11,148 nucleotides of DNA from Akkermansiaceae bacterium UBA1506 (lineage in GTDB: Bacteria; Verrucomicrobiota; Verrucomicrobiia; Verrucomicrobiales; DEV007). The notes under the pieces are model-generated. The model had not been told where the DNA came from, ran no database searches, and saw nothing but the letters and a program-made list of their open reading frames with translations. This document shows positions 1-6,922 of this stretch, piece after piece. Where the stretch lies: NCBI GenBank assembly GCA_002323995.1, contig DCQY01000012.1, positions 1 to 11,148 of the forward strand. The letters are read 5' to 3'. The translations under genes were made by a program, and so were the position numbers. Within the stretch, counting starts at the first letter, position 1, and every line of letters begins with the position of its first letter.

Positions 1-1226
1 AGGAAAACCTCAGCATCTTCGAACAGATGAAAGCCGGAGACTTTGGGAATGGAGAAAAGGTGCTCCGTGCCAAGATTGACATGGCTCATCCAAATCTAAA
101 CATGAGAGATCCGGTCTTATACAGGATTCTTCATGAAACCCACCACCGAACCGGTGATGCTTGGTGCATCTACCCGATGTATGACTTCACTCATGGCCAG
201 AGTGATGCTCTTGAGTTTATTACGCACTCACTCTGCACCCTCGAGTTCGAAAATCATCGTCCCCTCTACGAATGGTTTATTGAAAACCTCCCGGTGCCCT
301 CTTCACCACGCCAAATCGAGTTTTCACGCCTCAACTTGAACTACACCGTCATGAGCAAACGGAAGCTTCTACAGTTGGTTGAGGAAAATCACGTCAATGG
401 TTGGGATGACCCTCGCATGCCTACTATTTCAGGCATCAGGCGTCGCGGCTATCCGGCGGAAGCAGTTCGGAATTTTTGCAAGACTATAGGGATCACGAAG
501 TTCCAAAGCGTAAATGATATTGCTCTTCTCGAAAATTCCGTACGAGAAGTCCTCAACGAAAAGGCGCCTCGCTTCATGGCCGTTCTCGATCCGATCAAAG
601 TCGTTATCACAAATTATCCTGAAGGTGAAACCGAGGAACTGGAATCAGTTATCAACCCTGAAGACCCTTCCCTTGGAGTTCGAAAGATCCCGTTTGGGCG
701 GGAAATATACATTGAGCGGGATGACTTTTTAGAAAATCCTCCGAAAAAGTTTTTCCGTCTGTCCCCAGGTGTCGAGGTCCGACTAAGAGCTGCCTACTGG
801 ATCAAATGCGAGAAGGTCATCAAAAACGATGATGGAGAAATTGTAGAACTCCATTGCACCTATGATCCGGCAACCAAGAGCGGTCAGAACCCACCGGACG
901 GTCGCAAGGTAAAGGCCACCATCCATTGGGTTAGCGCCCCTCATGCATTGAATGCAGAGATACGCCTCTATGACCGCCTTTTTGGTGAGGAAGCCCCCGA
1001 CAAAAAAGGAGGTTCTTTTCTTGAACATTTAAACCCTGAATCGCTGAAGGTTTTACCAAATGGAAAACTGGAAACCAATCTTGCAGGCGTTATTCCTGGG
1101 GAAACAGTTCAATTCGAACGTCTAGGCTACTTCTGTGCAGACAAGGGAAGCGGCCCGGGGGCGCTGATTTTCAATCGCACCGTCGGATTAAGGGACTCGT
1201 GGTCAAAAGCAAAGAAAAAGAGCTGA
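1..1226 (+). CDS. glnS: Glutaminyl-tRNA synthetase, 5'-truncated by the window edge
   Basis: Class I aminoacyl-tRNA synthetase that charges tRNA-Gln with glutamine in the cytoplasm. The frame is open from the first complete codon (position 3) to the TGA at 1224-1226, giving about 407 visible residues; the bacterial enzyme is about 550, so roughly 150 N-terminal residues, including the HIGH motif, lie outside. Visible blocks match GlnRS in order: RAKIDMAHPNLNMRDPVLYR, then WCIYPMYDFTHGQSDALE, the KMSKS-type loop VMSKRK, then GWDDPRMPTISGIRRRGYP. The C-terminal anticodon-binding beta-barrels follow, with GRKVKATIHWVSAPHALNAE, FERLGYFC and the near-terminal NRTVGLRDSWSK. These separate it from GluRS, which has a different helical C-terminal domain. 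The ATG at 27 is internal, because homology continues upstream of it (ENLSIFEQ). It ends cleanly and is followed by 136 nt before the next gene on the same strand. Confidence 0.97.
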   Translation, partial: ENLSIFEQMKAGDFGNGEKVLRAKIDMAHPNLNMRDPVLYRILHETHHRTGDAWCIYPMYDFTHGQSDALEFITHSLCTLEFENHRPLYEWFIENLPVPSSPRQIEFSRLNLNYTVMSKRKLLQLVEENHVNGWDDPRMPTISGIRRRGYPAEAVRNFCKTIGITKFQSVNDIALLENSVREVLNEKAPRFMAVLDPIKVVITNYPEGETEELESVINPEDPSLGVRKIPFGREIYIERDDFLENPPKKFFRLSPGVEVRLRAAYWIKCEKVIKNDDGEIVELHCTYDPATKSGQNPPDGRKVKATIHWVSAPHALNAEIRLYDRLFGEEAPDKKGGSFLEHLNPESLKVLPNGKLETNLAGVIPGETVQFERLGYFCADKGSGPGALIFNRTVGLRDSWSKAKKKS

Positions 1227-1362
1227 AGGAAGCTAGCATCATTAAATTTGCCACTGCTCCTTAACTCTGTAATCACGAAAAACGTAAAAGACATCATTAC
1301 TCCCTACTAAAAGCTTCAAAGTTTTTCGAAACTCGAAGATTTAGACGGGGTTTAAAAAGTTC

Positions 1363-2484
1363 ATGAAGATTGCCTCTGCATTTATCATCCTTTCGATTCT
1401 CCTGCCACCCTCTCTTTCCGACGCGCAACGTTCCGGCGGATCCAAGGGCGGAGTTAGACCAACGGATATCGGTGCTGGAACTCAGCCTATTGGAGCTGAG
1501 AGCATCATGTGGTACACCACCTGGGATACCGCTCTTACCGAAGCCGCGCGCTCTAACAGGCCAATCTTCTTCATGGCCGCAGCAGCTACTTGCTCGGGCA
1601 TTTCAGGAGTCTTCTGACCTGGGTACACCCACACGCAGAACGGTCTGTTCTCGTCCGAAGATTTTATCGCTGCCTCTCGCAACTACGTTTGCGTTCGACT
1701 CGAGTCCTTTGAAAATCAGCAGCATCACGACATGGTTCGCAGCTTTCTCGGAGGTGCCTTCGCAAACACAGCATTTTCTCTACTCGAACCTGACGGTGAA
1801 ACCAGACTCACTGGAAGTGGACGTGGTCCCAATCAAGTCCTTAAGCCGGGACGTCGTGGACCTCGCTCCGCCGACGCCGACGATTCCATCGTAATTGAGG
1901 AAATGACAAATATTGCAAGACGGTTTCGACCCAAAGGCGATTTGACCGATCAGACTTTGCAGGACTTTCACACTTTCCGACAGGCGCTGAACGTCGCCTC
2001 GGCCGACCAACGGCTACTTCTCTTTGTTGTTTCACCTGAAACAAGTCACTCTGAGGTTAAAGATAAGCTCCAACCTGTCATGGCTGATAGCGCAGTTATT
2101 GGCCGTTTCCATGTCGACTTTGCTGATCAGAATACAGACCAGGAATGGGATGAAAAGATTCAGAGGAGTAACAACAAGGCTGGATATTTCATCATCCGGG
2201 CCGATCAGTTTGGGCAGAGCGGTTCTGTTATGAATTACCTGCCCCTAACCTCCTCAGGAAATCAAGTTAAAGCGGCTTTACTCGAGGCCAACAGGGAATT
2301 CGCCGACACCGAAGAACGCAAGAATTACGGAGATCACGTATCACTCGGGCGACGAGAGCGAATTTACTTCGAGAATGAAATGCCTTACGGTGAAGACCGC
2401 GACGGAGACGGCGTTATTGACCATGGAGCGATCATCCGCCAAGGCAGCAAAGGCAAAGGTAAAGGCAAAGGTAAAGGCCGCTAG
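1363..2484 (+). CDS. Secreted thioredoxin-like protein, candidate selenoprotein (UGA = Sec85)
   Basis: Read through one in-frame TGA (1615-1617), this frame gives 373 residues. Residues 1-21 are a signal peptide (hydrophobic AFIILSILLPPSL, probable cleavage SDA|Q). Residues about 50-145 look thioredoxin-like: WDTALTEAARSNRPIFFMAA resembles the 'W..AL..A....KP' lead-in and first strand, followed by Cys77, the TGA at 85, then FIAASRNYVCVRLES as the usual '..N.yV.vrld' strand. Residues about 195-310 form a second alpha/beta domain, possibly another thioredoxin-like fold. The tail has a DRDGDGVID calcium-loop-like motif (345-353) and a Lys-Gly repeat. Codons on both sides of the TGA share one frame, with no frameshift and no other stop, and the protein is thioredoxin-like across the junction. 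Together with the hairpin downstream this favours selenocysteine over a broken gene. Alternatives are a real nonsense mutation, a sequencing error, or translation restarting at internal Met124 (1732). Start: first ATG, giving the signal peptide; GGGG lies 12 nt upstream. The precise family and substrate are not recognised. Confidence 0.75.
1615..1617 (+). other. In-frame TGA, candidate selenocysteine codon
   Basis: The codon sits between GVF and PGYTH at residue 85 of the thioredoxin-like protein, eight residues after Cys77, just after the predicted first beta strand where thioredoxin-fold proteins place redox residues. The frame is open for 84 codons before it and 288 codons after it. The position and the thiol context fit selenocysteine. 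A TGG (Trp) or TGC/TGT (Cys) codon changed at one base would look the same. Confidence 0.7.
1633..1654 (+). promoter_or_regulatory. Candidate bacterial SECIS hairpin
   Basis: Seen directly: ACG (1633-1635), a bulged C (1636), AGAAC (1637-1641), loop GGTCT (1642-1646), GTTCT (1647-1651), CGT (1652-1654). This makes a 5-bp upper stem and a 3-bp lower stem, with one unpaired base on the 5' side. The first loop base is the 25th nucleotide after the TGA, inside the 16-37 nt range described for bacterial SECIS elements. The loop starts with GG, and the GGUCU string also occurs in the apical loop of the E. coli fdhF SECIS (recalled, not searched). In fdhF a bulged 5'-side U helps SelB binding; here the bulge is C and lies further from the loop, so recognition by an E. 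coli-type SelB is uncertain. The hairpin lies inside the coding sequence, as bacterial SECIS elements do. Confidence 0.6.
2449..2478 (+). repeat. Lys-Gly codon repeat (AAAGGC/AAAGGT) x5
   Basis: Five consecutive AAA-GGY units encode (KG)5 at residues 363-372 of the thioredoxin-like protein, two codons before its stop. The third base of the glycine codon alternates C/T, giving a 12-bp period. The tail is strongly basic and probably disordered; it could bind anionic surfaces such as nucleic acid, lipid headgroups or cell-wall polymers. Such a tract can change length by slippage. Confidence 0.85.
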
Positions 2485-2503
2485 CGAAACATTAATAGAC
2501 TAC

Positions 2504-2527
2504 AAAGCCATCCTGACGCTTTTTGTT
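2504..2527 (+). terminator. Weak possible intrinsic terminator after the thioredoxin-like gene
   Basis: AAAGC (2504-2508) can pair with GCTTT (2518-2522) around a 9-nt loop, and further T residues follow (TTGTT), 20 nt after the stop codon. The stem is only 5 bp. The rest of the short convergent gap holds a second 5-bp AAAGC/GCTTT pairing that, read on the minus strand, is followed by TTCTATT and could serve the opposing gene. Both are weak. Confidence 0.3.
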
Positions 2528-2585
2528 GGCCAATAGAAAAGCCCTGAACGCGCGCTTTCGCCTCTTGGATATTTTCCGGAGACAG

Positions 2586-5500
2586 TTACTCGACAATCAT
2601 CTCCCCTTTCATGATGATCCAGTGCCCGGGGAAAGTGCAAACGTAAGGGTAAGCACCAGGCTCTTTAGGAGCCATGAAACGAATTGTCTCGCTTGTATTA
2701 GGCTCGAGTAGCTTCGTGTGGTAAAGAATCTTATCATTCTCTGGAATAAATCCTTTTTTGTAGCCACTGGGATCTTTGGCCATTTCGTTTCCAGCTATGC
2801 CTAATTCTTCAAGAGACCCAGGCAAACCGATGACAAGGTTGTGCTGTGTCGCGTCAGGATTTGAGAAAATCAGTTTCACCGGAGCCCCGGCTTTCACTTT
2901 GAATCGAGTTTTTGTATACAACATCCGCTCGGGGACACAGCCGATCTCGATCGTCACCAGACCTTTTTGACTGTCAAAGTTCGAGTCTTTTGAATTTCGT
3001 GTGCCTTTGCCTGAACTAAGTTTTTCATAACTGGCCCAGCTATCGTAAAACGAAGCGACGGTCGGAAACTTTTCCTGCTGTTCCATCCAGATGTGGCTCA
3101 TCGCCTCCGAACCAATCGCTGTTCTTGCCGCGTACTTTAGGTGCGCACCTTTTGGCTCCTCAAAAACAGGTATAACGGCTTCAAGTGCTTCCTGTGTCCC
3201 TAAATAGGTCGCGGCAATCACTGCCTGCAAGCGAACCAATCCACTTCGATCATTCGCCGCCGATGAAAGCGCCTGAATTCCTCCATCTTCAAAGCTCGGA
3301 TACCAATATCGCAGCTGCTTAGTCGCAGCCGCGCGGGCGTCATCGATTTCACAAACTAGAAGATCTTTTAGCAGTGCGGGACGCATTTCATCAAACCGAC
3401 GGTAGGTCCAGACCGCCTCAATCTGGTGATGGCGAAAGCGATCCGCATTGCCATCAAGCTCGGCTACCCATTCATCCAGAGCTGTGATGACTTCCTCACT
3501 TGGTCGCTTCGCCAACTCTCTTTTTGCCCAGTAACGATAGCGGTATTCGGGCCGCTTGAGTAACTCCAGAAGATCTCCCGTCGAGGCGACATCGAACTGC
3601 GGCGGGTCTTGAAGTTCGCCCCCTTTCGGCACAATCCTCCAGATTCGCCCCGAATCGCGGTCGCGTCTCGGGTCGCGAAGTGAATACTGAGCATGGCCCT
3701 TCACCGGGTTATACCAGTCGCAAACATACATCGCCCCCCGAGGTCCATACTGAAGATCTACGGGAATAAAGCTAAGATTCTCGGAGAAGATGAGATCAAA
3801 TTGATACTCCTCAGTGTAGTGATCTTCATGCTTTACCCACTTATGAAACTCCACCCGGTTGGTGGGTTTATACCGTACCTTCACGAACCCCCCCTTCATT
3901 TCTTCGGGCCACATCGGAAAGTCGACAAACTCGTGCCCGCAAACCCCTGAATAGGCCGGAATCCCAACGGCGTTAGGGTGCTGCTCAGGATAAGGCGCAT
4001 TGAGCGCATGAAAGGCTTCGGCAAAGATCGGGTGACTGGCAACGTGGTTACCCCAGTCATCAAACGTTACGCCCCAAGGGTTCGTGTTCCGATAGCCGCC
4101 GAATGCGGTAAGCTGCTCTGTGCGCGGCGTGTAGCGAAACCAAGAGGAGTTCTTTGCTCGAACCGGACCGTAGGCCGTCTCAACTTGAGAATTGTGAAAA
4201 ATGGACTCACGAAAAATGAGATCACCGTCTGGAGTCCAAACAAAGTCATGAAGTGAGTGATGACTATCCTCAGTTCCAAAACCGGTCAGAACCCGAGTCT
4301 TTTTATCCGCCACATCGTCTCCATCGGTGTCTTCGAGCAAGACAAGATCAGGCTGATCGGAAACATAGACACCATTCTCTGTGATAACGAAAGACAGAGG
4401 AATATGAAGATCATCAGCAAAAACAGTCGACTTATCAGCCTCTCCGTCTTTATCAGTATCTTCCAGAATCACGATCTTATCATTGGGCTCATTGCCGGGA
4501 TAAACGTGTGGATAAGTAGTCGAACAACTGACCCAAAGGCGCCCCTTCGCATCCCAACGCATAGCAATGGGGCAGGCAATATCCGGAAACTTTTCCTCAG
4601 TCGCAAAAGCGTTCACCTCAAAGCGAGGATCGACCTGAAATTCCTTTAATTCGTCTGATGGGCTTAACCATTCATTAGCTCCTCTCCCCTCTACCACCGC
4701 ATCAAGGTCTGGCAAATTCGAGTCATCGATCGGTCCATTCACGTTTTCACCGCGGGCGAGAGCATGGATCCGCGCTTCACGATTAGCGGTCATGAGATCA
4801 AAATTTCTCATTGCTGGAAGGAAATCGAGGTAGCCGTAGCTCTTCTTCCGTCCACCCACATAGTAAAAGGAGTTCACTGGGCGATACCGTCTGAAAAATT
4901 GGCGATTTTTATCAACCGCATGCCCGCGTATCACCTCATCAACCTCGGGGGGCGATTCTTTAAAGACCTCGCGGTAGAGTTGGTCCGCATAAATAGCGTA
5001 ACCGCGCTCGGTCATATGGGCCCCGTTTATCGTCAACTGGGTGTCAGGGTCATCCATTGCGGTGCGAGTCGCATCAAAGACATTGGCGAATCCGACATTC
5101 TCCTCAGCAGCGACCTCCTCCATCGCCTGAACATAAAGGGCGATGCGATCATTATTCATATCGGCAGCAGGCACCGTCTGGGTGTTCTCATTCGCGACGG
5201 GTGAAATGAGAACAATCCGAGGCCCGGTTTCACCGTTGAACGCTGAAGTCTTAATCCCCTGCAGATAAGTGCGTAGACGATCCTTGAACTCATCGACTTT
5301 TTCCGCCCCTCCAAATGACTCATTAAAGCCAAATGCTGCAAAGATCATGTCAATCTCCTCGCGGGCAAGGTGTTGTGGGACCGTCGCAAAATTGTCGGGA
5401 CGCGGCTGAAGATCGACTTCATCAGCCGACCAAGAAAAGTTCCTAATTATCAGTTCAAGATCGGGAAAACTCTGATACAGCATCGATTCGAAGAAGCCAA

Positions 5501-5861
5501 ACTGCCCACCGCGATCGAGAAGGGTATTCCCCACCAGGGCGATACGATCGCCCAACTCCAACCTAAGCGGCAACACAGTTTTAACTGCTTCTCCTCTTTG
5601 AGGAATAGGAGCCGAATCCCCATAGATCCCATAGTTGGCTAGTTGAGGATTTTGAGGGGGGGCCGGTTTGCCAGTTTTCTTGTTTTTAGCATCCTCTTTC
5701 CTAGATGGATTCCCCTTCCCCTCAACGGTTGGCTTACCTTCGTTATCGACCAGTTCCAGCTTCGGCTTATTCTCCTGAGCCTCAACGCTTGGTAGGCCAT
5801 GAATAAGAAAAACGCCCACTGCATGGATTAGGCAAGATCCAACAAGAAACTTCTTTTTCAT
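2586..5861 (-). CDS. Secreted SGNH-like / PVC-type propeller / cupredoxin fusion protein
   Basis: 1091 aa. Residues 1-28 are a signal peptide (MKKKFLVGSC start, cleavage near VEA|Q), then a Lys/Pro-rich linker to about 90. Residues 100-305 resemble an SGNH/GDSL hydrolase with altered catalytic positions: block I reads G111-N-T113 instead of GDS, block III keeps FGFN180, and block V reads N279-G-A-H282 instead of DxxH. Residues about 408-750 match the membrane-bound-dehydrogenase-type beta-propeller common in Planctomycetes and Verrucomicrobia, with calcium-like loops DTDKDGEAD (468-476) and DTDGDDVAD (511-519) and NPWGVTFDDWGN. Residues 760-930 look like helical HEAT-type repeats. Residues about 965-1091 form an azurin/plastocyanin-like cupredoxin with the full type 1 copper set: His1007, Cys1075, His1080, Met1084, in the C-x4-H-x3-M spacing of azurin. 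No CxxCH heme motif occurs anywhere. Probably a periplasmic or exported oxidoreductase or carbohydrate-related protein passing electrons through copper; the substrate is unknown. The start is the ATG giving the signal peptide. It is transcribed divergently from the next gene across a 123-nt gap. Confidence 0.93.
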   Translation of the reverse strand: MKKKFLVGSCLIHAVGVFLIHGLPSVEAQENKPKLELVDNEGKPTVEGKGNPSRKEDAKNKKTGKPAPPQNPQLANYGIYGDSAPIPQRGEAVKTVLPLRLELGDRIALVGNTLLDRGGQFGFFESMLYQSFPDLELIIRNFSWSADEVDLQPRPDNFATVPQHLAREEIDMIFAAFGFNESFGGAEKVDEFKDRLRTYLQGIKTSAFNGETGPRIVLISPVANENTQTVPAADMNNDRIALYVQAMEEVAAEENVGFANVFDATRTAMDDPDTQLTINGAHMTERGYAIYADQLYREVFKESPPEVDEVIRGHAVDKNRQFFRRYRPVNSFYYVGGRKKSYGYLDFLPAMRNFDLMTANREARIHALARGENVNGPIDDSNLPDLDAVVEGRGANEWLSPSDELKEFQVDPRFEVNAFATEEKFPDIACPIAMRWDAKGRLWVSCSTTYPHVYPGNEPNDKIVILEDTDKDGEADKSTVFADDLHIPLSFVITENGVYVSDQPDLVLLEDTDGDDVADKKTRVLTGFGTEDSHHSLHDFVWTPDGDLIFRESIFHNSQVETAYGPVRAKNSSWFRYTPRTEQLTAFGGYRNTNPWGVTFDDWGNHVASHPIFAEAFHALNAPYPEQHPNAVGIPAYSGVCGHEFVDFPMWPEEMKGGFVKVRYKPTNRVEFHKWVKHEDHYTEEYQFDLIFSENLSFIPVDLQYGPRGAMYVCDWYNPVKGHAQYSLRDPRRDRDSGRIWRIVPKGGELQDPPQFDVASTGDLLELLKRPEYRYRYWAKRELAKRPSEEVITALDEWVAELDGNADRFRHHQIEAVWTYRRFDEMRPALLKDLLVCEIDDARAAATKQLRYWYPSFEDGGIQALSSAANDRSGLVRLQAVIAATYLGTQEALEAVIPVFEEPKGAHLKYAARTAIGSEAMSHIWMEQQEKFPTVASFYDSWASYEKLSSGKGTRNSKDSNFDSQKGLVTIEIGCVPERMLYTKTRFKVKAGAPVKLIFSNPDATQHNLVIGLPGSLEELGIAGNEMAKDPSGYKKGFIPENDKILYHTKLLEPNTSETIRFMAPKEPGAYPYVCTFPGHWIIMKGEMIVE

Positions 5862-5984
5862 GGATACGAGTTCTCACATTTATTTGAGGTGGTCAATCAT
5901 CTCCCCAGGCGCGAAAAAGAATAAAATTCGTATATCCCTTGATCCACTGGCGCCATGTAGCCGGCAAAAACTTGACCGTCCGCT

Positions 5985-6848
5985 TTGCATCGCGACATTC
6001 CCTTTGTGATCGAAAGTCTCAATCTGGAACTGACACCGCGCCGCATGTTGATGCTGACGGCCTATGTCGCGGCCACTATCCTTCTGATTCCAGCTGAACA
6101 AACAGTGTTTGGTTTCATCAGTCTTGCCGCATGCATCTTCTTAGTCGCAACCGATGAAGAAGAGAAAATCCGCCGGCGCATGGGTCTTATTCTAGGCTGT
6201 GTCGCCATTCTGGGGCTTTGTGATATTAACACATCCCTCAGTAACGAGAACTTTCTTCAAGTCGGTATTCCTTTTTCGGTAGTGATTGGGGGGCCATTCC
6301 TGATTACTCGATTCACCGATCGAAGCGTAATCCGTTATCGCTTCTGGCCAAAGGTTTTGCGCAAGCAAGACATAGTCTACACCGTCATTTCAATCCCGTT
6401 GGCCTGGCTCATTCTTAAAGTGTACATTTGGGGTAATCAGGCTCTTTTCGACGATGAACTACTTCGTCACTGGAACATGCCCGAAGATCCGGATCAAAGT
6501 GCGATCAAACGCCTTTTCATTGGAATCAATCTCGTCGGTATCTGGGATGAACTATTTTTTATAAATACCGTTTACGCGCTTCTTCGAAGTCTGTTCTCGT
6601 ATAAGATTGCCAACGCGATGCAGGCCGTGCTCTACACCGCCGTTCTTTTTGACATGGCGTTCACAGGACTCGGCATCTTTATCGTTTTCTACTTCGCTTG
6701 GACTCAGGGCCATATGTTCGAGAAGTCAGAATCTCTACTTTGGGTTCTGATCGTGCATCTGATCGTCGACTACATCCTTGTCGCCATGATAGTCCAGAAT
6801 TACTACCCAGACTACGGATATGACTATCTCTGGCGAAAGGGATTTTAA
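5985..6848 (+). CDS. CPBP-like (Abi/CAAX-type) intramembrane protease family protein, degenerate motifs
   Basis: 287 aa from a TTG start and very hydrophobic, with about seven to eight membrane segments (for example around residues 23-55, 67-80, 92-108, 131-150, 177-200, 212-239 and 252-271). The C-terminal half resembles the CPBP glutamic-type intramembrane protease domain: WDELFF (187-192) stands where the family has EExxxR, and HLIVD (258-262) where it has HxxxN/D. The first glutamate is Asp188, the arginine position of motif 1 is not kept (FFINTVY), and no histidine is seen in the motif-2 segment TAVLFDMAF; His243 is nearby. It may be a divergent protease or a non-catalytic membrane scaffold. 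Family members process prenylated proteins, bacteriocins or anti-sigma factors, but no substrate is indicated here. An in-frame stop at 5973 blocks an earlier start. TTG 5985 has no clear ribosome site; GTG 6006 and ATG 6045 or 6051 are alternatives, and the last two would leave residues 21 or 23 as Met1. Confidence 0.75.
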   Translation: MHRDIPFVIESLNLELTPRRMLMLTAYVAATILLIPAEQTVFGFISLAACIFLVATDEEEKIRRRMGLILGCVAILGLCDINTSLSNENFLQVGIPFSVVIGGPFLITRFTDRSVIRYRFWPKVLRKQDIVYTVISIPLAWLILKVYIWGNQALFDDELLRHWNMPEDPDQSAIKRLFIGINLVGIWDELFFINTVYALLRSLFSYKIANAMQAVLYTAVLFDMAFTGLGIFIVFYFAWTQGHMFEKSESLLWVLIVHLIVDYILVAMIVQNYYPDYGYDYLWRKGF

Positions 6849-6922
6849 ATAAAAAGAAAAAGATCCGATCGATTAGCTAATTCGCACTTGCCATGGGGTA
6901 TGTTGTCGAACGAGTAATTGGT

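Noticed and set aside
1320..1333. AGTTT-TTCG-AAACT hairpin upstream of the candidate selenoprotein gene
   Set aside because: Only 5 bp with no U-tract or recognised regulatory pattern; likely chance.
1370..1894. A 174-codon open frame (+2) that spans the TGA region without interruption
   Set aside because: Its protein is Ser/Pro/Leu-rich with no family pattern or signal peptide. The frame-1 reading has a signal peptide and thioredoxin-like sequence on both sides of the TGA, so this is a shadow frame.
1732..2484. A separate gene starting at the ATG at 1732
   Set aside because: It would start in the middle of the thioredoxin-like fold and lack a signal peptide; the same frame continues upstream to the TGA and beyond it.
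2582..2594. 13-bp string ACAGTTACTCGAC repeated at 9580-9592
   Set aside because: About one such match is expected by chance in a window of this size, and the flanks do not agree.
3693..5204. Several plus-strand open frames of 85-146 codons opposite the large minus-strand gene
   Set aside because: They are antisense shadows of the 1091-aa gene, without family-like composition or start signals.
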